The notes beneath the pieces were generated by a model. The model saw only the letters and a list, made by a program, of their open reading frames with translations, was not told the origin of the DNA and did no database searches. The position numbers and the translations under genes are program-made. This document shows positions 34,148 through 45,934 of a stretch of DNA of 64,000 nucleotides, piece after piece. Source of the stretch: Isoetes taiwanensis (lineage: Eukaryota; Streptophyta; Lycopodiopsida; Isoetales; Isoetaceae). Where the stretch lies: contig JAJEKV010000027.1 of NCBI GenBank assembly GCA_021234155.1, positions 11,730,716-11,794,715 of the forward strand, written 5' to 3'. The first letter of the stretch is position 1. Each line of letters begins with the position of its first letter.

Positions 34148-36730
34148 CACTACAAGAGAATAAGCAATCTAAGTCACTAGTTTTATCATTTATTTGCTTA
34201 AAATTGGGCTTTTACATTTTTTAGATTTTGATACAATAAGTGACGGTAGCTGTTGATGAAATCGCATCATCTATATCGTCACTTGTAGCGTCACCAATAA
34301 CAACAGTTGTAGTATCATATTTTATAGCATTGTAGTGGAATAATAGTATCATCTGTAGCATCATCTATAGCTGCAGCTATACTATCATGCATTTTATCAT
34401 TGTGAGGCTATAATAGTGTTACCTATAAGATCACAGGATTGCTATAATTAAATCATTCATAATGTCACCACGAGTGCTATAATAGTATCAGCTATAATAT
34501 CACCCATATTGCTATAATTAAATGATTCATAATGTCAACATGAGCGTCATCCTTTGTATCATCCTTTCTAACATGATTAATATCAGATAATGCCACATAT
34601 ATTATCACGCGGAGGTTATGATTGTATCATTATTAATGTCAAAATATAATGTCACTTACTGTTACAAGTTAGACGTAATTATATCAAATATAATTTCACA
34701 TTTTCCACCACCTATAATACCATATATAAAGTCAATTTTATCTTATCCTACACTTATAGTATCAATCCTAATATCATAAGTCACACATAATCGCCTCATT
34801 TTCATAATCGTTGCATCTGAACCATTCATCCAAGAAATATTCCAGAAGATATACCATATCCTCAAAGCATAGCCATCTACCCGAAAAGAAGATGGGGTCA
34901 AACCAACTTTTGCACAGTCACCCTAAAGATTTTAGGAGCATGGTGATTTTAGGGGCATTGTACCAAGGTCATCGATGAAGTCAAACAAAGGAAAAGATAA
35001 TAACAGCACAAAATATTTGTAATATTTATATATCAGATGTGAGGGAGTGTGTCCCATTCCATTACATAGGAGACATAACATTACATAAGCTCCATATAGT
35101 CTGGAGTTGCAAGATGAGAGTAGATGCTTCTAATAACAATATACTAGTACTGCCATTGTGAGATGACTTCACCAGAACAAATAATGAGAACTGGTGCTGT
35201 ACGATTAACAGTACGCTTAACCCATGAATCTTTTGCCCAACGACCTTTTCTTCTTTGGGGAAGTCTTTATGTTTCTCTGGTTCGACCGATATCTTTTCAA
35301 AGCTGTTGGGTTGCAGAGCTTCTTATCGCTTTTGATTGAGGAATGTGAATTGCATGTCTGCACGCAAAGCCCTTTTTACCAGATTCTCCAAATACACCTT
35401 CTTCAGAATTTTTCCAAGGGAATATGAATCAGATGACTCTACACCCAGCTTCACAGACTCTAGAACAGATTCCCCGGCAGCTAACATAGAGTTTATTCTG
35501 ATTCGCAGAAGAAAAAGAAGCCAGAAAATCCTTGAGAACAGCCCTCTATGAAGGAGAGAAGGAGCCATACCAAATGGCATACATATTAAGCGCTCCCTTG
35601 CCAGATAGAAGAGGGCCTTTGTGATAATTAAGCACCACAGTTGGCTGCTGGACAAGCTATGAGAGATGGCGATGGTGGGAGGGTCTGGTAGATCAGATTA
35701 CAGGGACAGACTAGAGCAACAGAGAGAAGGATTCGGAAGCCCATTTCGCAAATGAAATTGCGGGTTAGTCTTGAATCAGAGAAAATGAATAAGAAATACG
35801 ATTTGCAGAAACGGCCTTAGAAATTGAGAAAAATTGGAATACCAAATTCTTGCTTGAGGGATGCAAAAGAAGGATGGGCTCGGCTAGACTTAAAAGATGG
35901 CATAACAGATGGCATTTCATTGATCTGACGCCGAATGGAAGCTGAACTGGTAAGAACAGAGCAACAATTTCTGATACAGACTGATAATCTCTAGAATATT
36001 CTCTCAAAAAGCATATTCGTGGGATTATGGGCAATAACCTTTGGAATATTCCCTCGAAAAGCATATTCTAGTAATTATGCAATATAATCCTTCCTTGGGC
36101 AACAGTTAGATTGGCTTAACCTGCAAGGACAGGGGTTTAAGAGATTAGTAACGAGGTCCCACATTTACTACGTCTACAGCTTGGTGATGATGAAGTAGCG
36201 GACATTGCACATGATATAAGAGATGACGCGGCACTTGGAAGTTTGCCCTAGTATAATCTTTTTCTTTCTTGTTTTAATAATATCATTTTGTGTGCTTTGT
36301 CGATGGGAATTTGAAGAAAATAGTGCCATTATAAATGATATTACAATTGTCATAAGCATAACACTTGCATTATCATTATCAAAATTACAACAAATATTGA
36401 TAGTAAGAGTAATGTAAGTCATGATATTATCCGTGATGCTATTGTCGACAGATATAGCATCATGTGCTAGCATTGATATAATGTTGTCAATAGGTGATGC
36501 TATAGATGAAACTATGGGTGATACTGTAACTGACATAAGTTATAACACTTATATTGTTCTTAATACCATAGGAGTAATAAATGATGGTAAAATTGATGCA
36601 ATACGTGATACTATTCATGACGCTATTAGTAACACATATATTGTCATTAATGAATATTGATATAATTGCTGATGAAATTGATGACGTTGCTGATGATGCT
36701 ATAAATGATAGAATCTTGTCATTGGTAGTG
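34148..36730. mobile_element. CACTA-like non-autonomous element (tentative)
   Basis: The left end reads CACTACAAGAGAATAAGC, close to the plant CACTA terminus, followed by about 600 bp of short degenerate units built on (A/G)TATCATC(T/A)ATAG (34,230-34,760). A second cluster in complementary sense (GATGCTATAGATGA-type units) fills 36,420-36,720, as expected for CACTA subterminal repeats. The right terminus is doubtful: TAGTG at 36,726-36,730 is preceded by CTTGTCATTGG instead of CTTG, and no 3-bp target duplication matches. Inside are minus-strand ORFs (35,323-35,655 and 35,765-36,064) that I do not recognise. Confidence 0.4.
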
Positions 36731-37756
36731 TCATTGTACCTTGAGTATCATTATTTATATCATTTAATACTTTTCGAAATTCTAGGTGATATTAAAGTGA
36801 TGGAAAATGGCTACCCTCTTAGTGCACAGACCAAAAGCCTTGCCCGGCAGTAAGCCAGGCCGAAAGAATCGAACCTCCAGCGCAAACGGCCTCACCAAAG
36901 CGAACATAACAATACAAATAAAAAACACAGAGCTCTTCCTTTGCATGTTTACACAAGGTTTTCATCTTGCAAAATCAATGAAGGAGCCCTCTGCTCCAAT
37001 AGAGCTTTCCCTACAAAAAATTCCTTCCAATTGCAAACCCCTTCCTTTCACCCGAATCCAAAAACCCTAAGAATCAATGAACTCATGCATGTTGCCTGCA
37101 ACCTACAATCACAGAAGACCATTCTTCTCATTCCACTTCCAAGAAGAAATCGAACCTCCAAGCACATTTGTATCACAAGCAAGAAAGCACAAGGAATCTA
37201 GAAACAAAAAATTACCCCAGAACGTCTCCCAAATGTTTTGGGTCGACAACAATAAATTTGACCATTTTGTATCCTCAAATTCATCATATCCGATATTTCA
37301 TTCCTAGACTATTACCTCCAGATCCTACTAAGCCAAAAGCCTGAACTAGGCTAGAGCCCAAGGATGCAAGGACGCAGTCAAAAGCTTGAACATGACATGA
37401 ACAGAGCATGAAGCTCTACAGTGCACTCTAGCAAACCAAGCCATCAGGCCCCGCTGCAACATGAGATCAAGCCATTAGTCTCGTCTCGGCATGCAAGATT
37501 AGTAGCAACATCGTGTCTGCCAAACATAGCTTCCCAAAAATTGCTTCATCTGTTTCCTCTTTGGTACCATCAAGAAAAAACCACAAATAAAATCCTAGAA
37601 TATATGCCTTGAAGCCAAACAAGCAGCTCAAACATATACAAAAATACCATTTTAATATAATACAATACCGGAATCATAGTCCCAACTCCTAACAACTGTG
37701 AGAATACCCCTCTGCAATACAAAACGAATTGTACAAACTTAATACCACTTAGCTAT
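36731..37756. other. Intergenic, no supportable gene
   Basis: Plus-strand short ORFs at 36,807-37,307 lack recognised domains. The copy-C homology begins abruptly at about 37,757. Confidence 0.4.
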
Positions 37757-39370
37757 TTTATACCACTTGCTATTTTGATGGAGAGAAAGTGAGGCCAACT
37801 TAGTAAACTTACCAATGTGCACCCACCGCCCAGCCTAATGTTGTGAGTTCAGCCGCTATTTTTGCTTATTTCCTAATTGCCTTTTACGGTTCCCATCCTT
37901 GGTGATGGCATTTTCATTGCTCGTCAAAGCATTATTACAGCCTTCAAAAGTCTGAAGTTTTATGTTTTTAAGGTTAGCTTCACCAAATCTTCTTCTCTAC
38001 ATAAACTGATCTCGAGATCCATGCTGTTTTAAATGATGCCATAACCTATATTCATAAAACAAGTAGCCTTTTAAGAAAGCCCTTGGCTTGACTAATAGCC
38101 AATCTGCAGAGTTACCTTTCTATTTTCACAGCATTAGTTGATTCTTGAAATGTATCAGGTAGCTGAGTTTGATTGGGCTTCTGGCTTGGAAAAAAGAGGT
38201 TCATTAAAAGGGGATCAGCATATGGCTTCGACGACAGCAAAAGCTGTTTTTTTAGCCTTTCTTTCCTATCAACCAGTGTCTCGCCCGCATGAAGCCCTAG
38301 AAAACACCCTAACAACTCATCTCCATTCCAGACATTTCTCCAATTCATTGAATCTGTATAGTGCATGGATTTGGAAATATCAAATTGTTCATACTCATCC
38401 TGCGGACATAAGGTGCCTGATCTAGAGTCCTTTATGGTCCACATGCAAACTCTGGGGTCTGAAGACCAAATGGTTCCCATGGCCTAGTATACAACAAAAA
38501 TTAATTTCACTGACACCTCCGAATGTTCAACGTATGTCCCATTGTCTTTGGACATTAGGTCATCCTTCGAAAAAGCAGGATTTGGCTCATGCTGAGCTTG
38601 AAAGAGGAAATCAAACTCGCCTACAGTATTTGTCCCCATGTATTTGTCCCCATGTTCAGTGATTTCTTTTTTAGCTTTGACAACTCTTTCTTCTCTCGCC
38701 TTGTAAGAAAGGCATGTACACTTGGGGCCATCTCATGTAGAGACTTATCTTGTAAGGTATTTTCCATCTTGTTGAATGTCTCCGAACCGTTGCCACAAAT
38801 ATGAATCCCAAAAACAGATGACTCATCATTATCTTGAAAATCAGGAAAGCCTTCATTTACATCCATTTGTTCCATTACTTGTTGAGAACAGAAAAGCGTA
38901 TCTACTTGTGAAATTGGCGAATAAAGTATAACATACTCTACACGGTTTGCAAAATGATCTTCTGTATATTTCCAATGCAATATGAGCGATACAAGGTTTA
39001 ACCACAAGCAAGCAAAATATGTCTTCAAATTTACCCAGTGAGTGCTTTCACGCTTTGATGTAAACCAATTCTTCAGAGATTTCAAGTCCAGGTTCTTCGG
39101 CCAACCTGCAGCCTCAACTTGAATAAAACAAGATGCCATTCACTATTGGATTGAATACTAGATTGGATGGGCTCAGATTATTTAACTAAAGTAGAGAACT
39201 GCACCAGTTAGATAAAACTGAATGAGCCTGCACCAAGAGGAAATCCATAGACATGGCATATAGATGAAATCCATAGACATGGCATAGGAGAAAGAGGAGA
39301 GTCTTTAACCTGTGGGGTAATCGCTTCAAAAACTCCCATCTTGAAACTTGTGGGTTCGCTATCCATCTTG
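37757..39370 (-). pseudogene. DUF1853 copy C, truncated at the C terminus
   Basis: Blocks present: exon 1 remnant with WEFLKRLPHRL (39,335-39,303), NLDLKSLKNWFTSKREST (about 39,080), YFACLWLNLVSLILHW (about 39,020), MNWRNVWNGDELLGCFLGLH (about 38,330), KKQLLLSSKPYADPLLMNLF (about 38,240). A direct 14-bp repeat, GTATTTGTCCCCAT (38,628-38,654), breaks the frame just before the GEFDFLF motif. Homology ends at SKWY (about 37,757), so the last about 110 residues are missing. A version of that missing end is present as fragment E at 42.9 kb. Confidence 0.85.
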
Positions 39371-39840
39371 AAACTTGGAAAGGGAACGCCATATGTGCCA
39401 TATGTGCATATGTGCATTCTATCAGTTACCTGCCATATGTGCATTCTATCAGTTACCTGAGTTGCAGAGGACTTTTTCACGAATCTACTCCTGTGGCTAT
39501 GGCAGACTAAGCAAGATATCAACTCTTGTGGTATGGCGGCTAAATCTAAGCAAGAAATCAACCATCAGAAGCAATAAATTTACCTATTTCTTGAAATCAA
39601 AACTCCTTCTACGCTGTCTAGCGAGCTTCTCCCGCACAACCCTTTTTTCTCCCTCCACAAAATAAAAGGCTTTCGAAAATAAACAAAACAGCATAAAAGG
39701 CCAAAAGGCGCAAAAAAAAAGGCTCAAAATAAAAAATAGACTATATAAAACGTTGGCATTCGCATTTGAGAGCAGAACAAAACATCGAGACGGTCTTCAA
39801 AGTTTATCTCATATCTAAATCTGATCTTCAAAAATAAGTT
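39371..39840. promoter_or_regulatory. Bidirectional promoter region of copy C
   Basis: Has its own tandem expansion (GTGCATTCTATCAGTTACCT units, 39,400-39,460), a CTATATAAAA TATA box at 39,741-39,750, and the partial tandem copy of the DUF1685 5' coding end just before the ATG. Confidence 0.55.
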
Positions 39841-40421
39841 ATGGAGCAAAACAAAACATCAAGACGGCCTTCAAAGTTGCTCAAATCTAAATCTGATCTA
39901 GGTACAAGTAGCGTCCTTGGAGAGGGTTATGAGGAGGTATGGAAAAAAAGAAGGGCCCTACGAAGATTGAGATCAGTTTCCACTTCCGATCTCTCGAAGC
40001 TAAACGTCAAGCTAAATGATTTGGGTTTTGGGTTTGAGCAAGGATTTGGGTGACCTCGCCATCATCGTCAAAAAGTGTAGGAGAAGGAGAAGGGGAAAGA
40101 GGATATGATGCACAATTCATTGCAAAAGAAACCCTACTTGAATCTTTCCTTCAATCTCCTACTTCTCCTTTGGATGTAGAACAAGTGAGTGTTGAATCTA
40201 GCCCTCCTAGAGGTCCTTATCATGTTAAGTCTATTCTAAGACGTGTTGTTAGTGGCTCCAAACTAAATTCTCCTAGAAAGCTTGATCCCCACAAGCTTGA
40301 AATGATTAAGTGGTGGGCCAAGGGTGTTGCTTGCAATTGTCGACAATCACAAATTGTCAACCTTTGCAAAGAAGAGAAAAAGGCATGTGAATATGAAGAA
40401 GAAAAAGAAGCAAGCATGTGA
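39841..40421 (+). pseudogene. DUF1685 copy C, two deletions
   Basis: Same start as the other copies. A 33-base in-frame deletion removes EDDFTELEGCI, and a second deletion removes HPTLWDVLPALQMCYV and shifts the frame, so the first conserved block is lost and a stop follows at 40,053. The remainder (40,050-40,421) still encodes SPRKLDPHKLEMIKWWAKGV then ACNCRQ in another frame. Confidence 0.9.
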
Positions 40422-40572
40422 AATAGATGCATCTTCGAATACGGCTTTGCAACGTTATAATTCTATTTAACTGTATCTTCTACTATCTCAATAGGATGAA
40501 AACCAATCAATGTCTTGCAATAAATTCAATTTTCTTTTGAAATTGGTGTAAATTTCTATTAATTCTTTTTTT

Positions 40573-40680
40573 TTTTGGGTTGCCCCTAGGGGGGCAAACC
40601 CTCGCTTATGTGGGTTTGTGGCATATCCTAAGTATATGCTGGAATATACATAGGATATGCTGGTGACTGCTCCAAACCCA
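40573..40680 (+). repeat. Palindrome module, copy 2
   Basis: Starts GGGTTGCCCCTAGGGGGGCA right after the DUF1685-C 3' flank and contains the facing GCATATCCTA..TAGGATATGC arms, with ATATGCTGGTGACTGCTCC at its end (ATG at 40,657). Confidence 0.75.
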
Positions 40681-42941
40681 TTGTTGCCTGTAAATTGGCG
40701 GTCTCCTGCGTTCTGGATCGAGGATGTTCCAACCGGGTAACTGACAGGGCAGACCGTCCAATCTGATGCACCGGAAACAATCTTGAAGAGATCTACTGAA
40801 GGTTTGTTTTCGCCATTGTTTGATGTGCAAGTTTTTGTGCAGTTTCAGAAAATAAGATGTGGGTTTGTAGATGAGGCTTCCATTCTCCAGGCTGCATATA
40901 CCATTTCCAACATGACTCGCCATCTTCTAACTCGCCTGATCAACCTTAGAGGTAAGCATGAGTTCGTTTCTTGGTTTATTTGCCCCTTTCTTAAGCTCAA
41001 GTCTAGTTTTCTTAATGGTTCTCATGAAATATAAGAGCATTTTATAGAATAAAACCTCTGGAAGATGGCGAGGCAGACAAATCCTTGTTCTTGTCAAGCT
41101 TTCCAAAAATGAGATTCAAGTAACATGTTTAGCAGAAGAAAAGCTCTTCAAATTTAATCATGTATATGGACCGTCATCTTCACAAGGCAATCACCTAAAA
41201 ATCTGCTCTCAAATTTGCTGAAAAGGATCGAAAATATTAACACAAGAAAAGAGAGTTGGACTTGCATTATTGCAGAAAAATGATTAAACTAGTAATCACT
41301 TATTTAGAGACAGCATTTGTGGGATGGCAGAAACAAACTGGCTTTTTTACTGTTCAAATGTACTTTCTATGTCCTTCAACACCCTATAGCTTATCTAACT
41401 GAAGAGAAATGGGGAACCAAAAATTGTTTGAAGTTTCACATGTTTTGCCTCGGTTAGGTTTTCTTATAAGGGCAGCCCATTGAAGCAGCAGTATCTGTTG
41501 CTGGTCGCACTGATAAGGGGGTTTATGCTGTGGGACAAGTTTGCTCTTTCTGTGAGTCTGCCATTCGTACTATGTTTTGTTGTGTTTTTATTTGCATGAG
41601 AACATGATTGGCTTATGGGACCTGTACTAAAACAAGAAAAATTTATGTGGGGACACAAGAAGAAAAACTATTATCTAGCCTCTGCTCTATGAGTGTTAAA
41701 TGTTATGTTTTGCACTTCAAATACTTGTTATCTTTTGCATTTCAAATAGGTGTGATATATGCTTATTGCCTGTAAATATTAGGTGCTTGTACTAACTTGT
41801 AATGTGCAGCTTTATGTAACTTATTCCTGATCTAATCTTTAAAGCTAATGACTAATAGGCACTTTATGTGTATATATGGAAGGTAGACACATGGATGCAA
41901 GATGAGATCGAGGCAGTCATTAATGCAATTGCTCCCTTTATACTTCGTATAGTAAATGTTATGGAGGTGAGAACATCCTCCTTACATGGATAGAAAGTTC
42001 GGGCTGGGATAAAAACTTTGTTAAAAGGGATACATAGAAGCATGTACTTGCATTGTTATGATATTAAGTCCTCTGCCCAAAGAGAATAAAACATTGTTAC
42101 AAGTAGGTCCCAAGGAGCTTCCATCCAAATTTTTCTGCAAAATGGCGACGTTTTATTTATATACTCCCATTGAAAAGAAGTGAGGCTGATGGCATTTTGG
42201 ATGCTGGAGAATAGAAGCGCATTTGGAAGTCAAGTTAGATGCAAGGAGTACATCGATAAGCCAAATCAAGTTTATGGGAATGGTATGCACATTTCTGAAG
42301 CTTTGGATGTTTCAAGAGTTGTCAAGCTATTGCGTAAACTCGAGGGAAAGTGTCTATCATATGCAGTCTTTGCACGAGACACGAAGATTGCAAGGAGCAG
42401 GTAAACTGCATTTTTATAATGATAATTGTTTCTTTTGTTACAATATTTGGCATTCATTATTCTGATGCCTCTACAGCAGGGAACCAACTGAATGCACAAT
42501 GTACCATGCACGTGCAGCTGCTTCTGTGTTACCTTCATACAAAGAGGTAGGCAGTGGGCGTTTCTACTTGTGGAAATTGCATGTCTACAAATTTAAGACC
42601 TTTAAAAATTCTGAGGCTTGCATGTTATTACCCACCCTTTGTCTTTCATTTTCAAGGTCATATTGAATTCAAATTTTAGCAAGTAATTTTCGATCATTGG
42701 ATATCTTAAAGATTGTTTTTAGTTTTTCGCGGGAAGGTCTAGATACAAAGGAAGAAACCAAAATCATCTTAGTCGAGCTTGTAGCAAATAGATTTTTGCA
42801 CAAGGTGGTGTTTTCTATTCTATTCTATTCTATTCTTTTCTTTAATTTTAGTTTATTGAAATTCAAGGGTTTTAAAATTCCAGAGGGTTTCTATACTATT
42901 TATGCAATTAGAAGCTTTAATTCTAGGTTGCTTTGTTGCTG
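40657..42941 (+). pseudogene. tRNA pseudouridine synthase (TruA-like), copy C, last exon missing
   Basis: TruA-family exons can be followed: KLVITYLETAFVGWQKQTGF (41,286-41,358), VSVAGRTDKGVYAVGQVCSF (41,490-41,550; contains the catalytic Asp of GRTD), MQDEIEAVINAIAPFILRIV (41,883-41,967), VPRSFHPNFSAKWRRFIYIL (from about 42,108) to LSYAVFARDTKIARSR (42,401) with a GT donor, then EPTECTMYHARAAASVLP (42,480-42,546). A TAG in the RSFHP exon and frame changes make it a pseudogene. The C-terminal exon present in copy D is absent, replaced at 42,942 by DUF1853 sequence. Upstream, 40,657-40,975 encodes MLVTA.. and APETILKRSTEGLFSPLFDV..; I cannot tell whether this is the TruA N terminus or another gene. 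The enzyme family makes pseudouridine at U38-U40 of tRNA. Confidence 0.8.
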
Positions 42942-43590
42942 TTTTCCAATCCAGAAGCCCAATCAAGCTCAGCTACCTGATACATTTCAGGGATTCACTA
43001 ATGATGTGCAAAGACAGACAGGTAACTCTACAGATTTGCAGGCTATTAGTCAAGCCAAGGTCTTTTTTAAAGGGCTATTTGTTTAATGAATATAGATTAT
43101 GGCATCATCTAAAGTAGCATGGAACTCGAGATCAGTTTATACAAAAAAAGAAGATTTGGTGAAGCTAGCCTTAAAAACATAAAACTTCAGACTTTTGAAG
43201 GCTGTAATAATGATTCGACAAGCAATGAAAATGCCATCACCAAGGATGGGAACTGTAAAAGGCAATTGAAAATAGGAAAAAATCGTGGTTAAACTCACAA
43301 CATTGGACTGGGTGGTGGGTGCACATTGGTAAGTTTATTAAGTTGGCTTTCACCTATAATAATCACTAAGTCGGACAAAACAGGCAGCTCAAGGTTGCTA
43401 TCAATAGAAGCATTTCTTGAAATTACTGAGGAGGTTGCTCAAACTGCTGAGAGAAGGCAAGTCCCATGAATGCGATGTTTTATAGTTGTAGAAATGTGTT
43501 GGGAGAACTTGGCCTCTAATCAACATACTGGAAGGAATGTAATTGAAACTAGCGCATGGGTAAGGGTCAGTCGAGGATAATTAAGATCTT
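42942..43590 (+). pseudogene. DUF1853 fragment E (C-terminal half)
   Basis: Opposite strand to copy C. Homology begins inside the FFPSQ codons (TTTTCCAATCCAGAAGCCCA, 42,942) and continues through NQAQLPDTFQ, AKVFFKGLF, SLKNIKLQTFEGCNN, EAFLEITEEVAQTAERRQ and the end near 43,585. Several stops are present. The 3' flank at 43,620-43,680 matches copy B's 3' flank, so E probably derives from a B-like copy. Confidence 0.85.
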
Positions 43591-43685
43591 AATCAAGGAA
43601 TAAGAACGTGACATAAATTACTGAGTTTTGCAGCATTTACATTCCCTACGACTTTCATGCAAATACATTACGTATAAGGGAAAGG

Positions 43686-43749
43686 CCCCTTGGGCCATTT
43701 TCTGGCTTGTCAAGGTGGCCTAAGCGAGGCCAGAAAATGGCCCAAGGGG
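43686..43749. repeat. Perfect 21-bp inverted repeat (hairpin)
   Basis: CCCCTTGGGCCATTTTCTGG plus C at 43,686-43,706 is exactly complementary to 43,729-43,749, with a 22-base loop. It lies downstream of fragment E. No terminator or miRNA assignment is justified. Confidence 0.85.
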
Positions 43750-44400
43750 TCTTTGGCCTAACAAGAAGTTGGCTTAGCTGGCATTCTGCCATGCCACTAT
43801 GGCCACATCACCATATAAAAGTATTGCTCTCTAATTTTTCCTTCCCTCCTTTCTTCTGCATCTCCAACCATCTTCGGCTATAGCGCATCATTTTTCTTCT
43901 TCTGCAGCTATGGTGTTGCTTCAACGAAGTGCTTGAAGACCTTTACTGAGGGTTTTTGGCGTCTAGGAGACGATTTTTGGGCGACTCTTGTGTGGAGGTA
44001 TTGCTTGGTTTTTTCCTTCTGACCTGTGTTCTTGTATAAGTAGCATAGTATTGTTAAAGATCCTCATATCTTGGCTGATTTAAAGGCGCTTGGATGAAAG
44101 ATCCATCCAGTTTGGCATTTGCACGAAATATCCCTCATTTCAGGTAATTTCTTAGTTTTCTTTTTAAGTTTGCTTCTATTTTTGTTTTATTTAACTTTGT
44201 TCTTGCTTTTATCAGGTTTTTCAAGGTTGTTAGTCTTCGAAAGGTTGTAATGGCTCGGCATTTTCTGGCATTTTCTTGCCTTTTGTGGTTTGGCTTTATT
44301 TTTTTTAGAGTTTTTGTGTTGTTGCGGTCTACTATGGCTGGAATATTGTCTGAAGATCAAGAAGATCTAGTTTCACAGAGATCCCCATTTCTCCTAAATA
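43750..44400. other. Intergenic or 5' flank, no supportable gene
   Basis: Has CT-rich and T-rich stretches (about 43,830-43,920 and 44,150-44,310) as in plant 5' leaders or introns upstream of the Crypton-like fragment. Confidence 0.35.
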
Positions 44401-44405
44401 TAACT

Positions 44406-45300
44406 CAGGAAATGTGAGTCGTAGAGGACTTTTTGGATCAAGGAGATGACGATGCTAAAGATAGCTTTGACGCTGACCTTTCTAAGGAGTTTGGCGAAGA
44501 GGAATTGAAGGAGTATATCAATGATATAGAAAAGACGCCTGCATTGTTTGCATGTGAGTATGATAAGGAGAATCTGCATGAGAATGTTGTCCAGACTAGT
44601 CCTAGGAAGTCATTAGCATTTTTGGAACTCGAAGAGCAACTTGTGAAGGAAGTTCATACTGGTGACAAAAAGTTTGCTAAGATTGAATGGGCCGGAACAA
44701 GATTTGATGCATGGAGGATAAAAAAAAAATCACCAGTTGACAAAGAAAATTGAAGAGCTAGATCTACGTGATTTTTCTAAGATGCTTGAGCAATTCATGT
44801 TGCAGGTTTGCAAGATTAAAGGTGAACTGTACCCATCTGAGACATAAGTACTAGGTTATTTTTTTTCCTTCTTTTGTTTTTTGTACTAATATCTTGGTTT
44901 CTATTTCAGTTTACAAGATACGTTTTGAAAGTTTGGTGCAATTATTAGGAGGGTTCAAGAAGTGAGGATTGGAATCACAGGTGTCGAAGAAATTGCTTGT
45001 GATATAAGAACAAGTCCAACATTTTCCAATGCTAGAAAGGCTTGCATTTCCACAACGAGGAGATCTAGGCTTACTCCTAGAATCTGTGGTAAAAGGAAGA
45101 AAGTCGAGGAGATTAGCTTTGCTACTGAGCAAGCTTTGTTAGTTGATATTGACCATTCTATTCATAGTAACAGAGGATTGCAGTGCATGTTTATGTTTCT
45201 CATTTTGCAATGAGAGGAAGGGACACAATGTCAGCACTTCCCAATGCTCACAATTCTCATCTATAGCACCGTTGAACGAGTCGCACCACGTGGATATATT
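44406..45300 (+). pseudogene. Crypton/QRICH1-ZMYM2-like tyrosine-recombinase fragment
   Basis: A plus-strand ORF (44,433-44,753) has an acidic start and ends KIEWAGTRFDAWRIKKKSPV. After a short shift it continues KIEELDLRDFSKMLEQFMLQ then VCKIKGELYPSE (44,750-44,845). After what looks like an intron with TTTCAG acceptor (about 44,911) it goes on VEEIACDIRTSPTFSNARKA, KRKKVEEISFATEQALLVDI, HSNRGLQ and, one frame over, VYVSHFAMRGRDTM (45,187-45,228). The order (DAWR..., EELxxxxxxxMLEQFxLQVxKxxGELYP, xxPxFxxxRKA, FAMRG with the box-A Arg) fits Crypton-derived DUF3504/QRICH1-like proteins. The catalytic C-terminal H-R-Y part is not visible. Assignment from pattern memory only. Confidence 0.45.
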
Positions 45301-45930
45301 AGATAATGAAATAAATGTTCGACATGGAGCATTTCTATATGGTGTTTGTGTATGCCATATAAAATAAAAATTATTTAACTACTATTATGATTGTGGAAGT
45401 ACGTATCCTCACTTGGGTATTTAGATATATTCCATACATGTTTGAATTGGAACCAAATTATTAGGGTTACAAATGGCATATAGCAGATTGTGCAATGTGC
45501 AAACAACCAAGTAACTTTGAGTTGGAGCTGCAGCCAGAGCTGCTACTTCCACATGCATTTTTCATCCTCCATTAATAAGCTTTTGTATCTCTATACTCAG
45601 AGCCTGGCATTCTTCCTCACTGCCCTGTAGCATCCGAGCAATGTCATGCTCATTTATTTCTTTATCGTGAATCATCACAACCAATGAAATCATAAGCACA
45701 AGGGCTTTGCATAGCTCATCACAATTTTAAAAATTTAACAAACTTCATTTTACTTGATAGTCTTCAATTTATTTGAACTGAAAGCCCGGGATGCAAATCC
45801 AAGCGAGTAGATCGCCTCTTTCAAAATCCTTCCCTTTCAGGCTAACATGAACAAATAAAAAGGTGCTCTAGATTCACTCCCTGCAAAACCCAAAATAAAT
45901 CAAATTTCACATCAAAGAGTTCTCTATCGC
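45301..45930. other. Intergenic, no supportable gene
   Basis: No domain found. The minus strand at 45,560-45,800 may hold a further decayed kinesin exon, but I cannot confirm it. Confidence 0.3.
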
Positions 45931-45934
45931 AACT

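Larger units (their letters stand above)
39691..42941 (+). repeat. Inverted segmental duplication, left arm
   Basis: Sequence from CAGCATAAAAGGCC (39,691) to TGCTTTGTTGCTGTT (42,942) is repeated in reverse complement at 60,666-64,000, covering the DUF1685 promoter and gene, the palindrome module and the TruA-like gene. The left limit is set by the window end of the other arm. Confidence 0.9.

Noticed and set aside
36421-36853. Ile/Asp-rich ORFs as a repetitive protein
   Set aside because: They are translations of degenerate GATGCTATAGATGA-type units, better explained as subterminal repeats.
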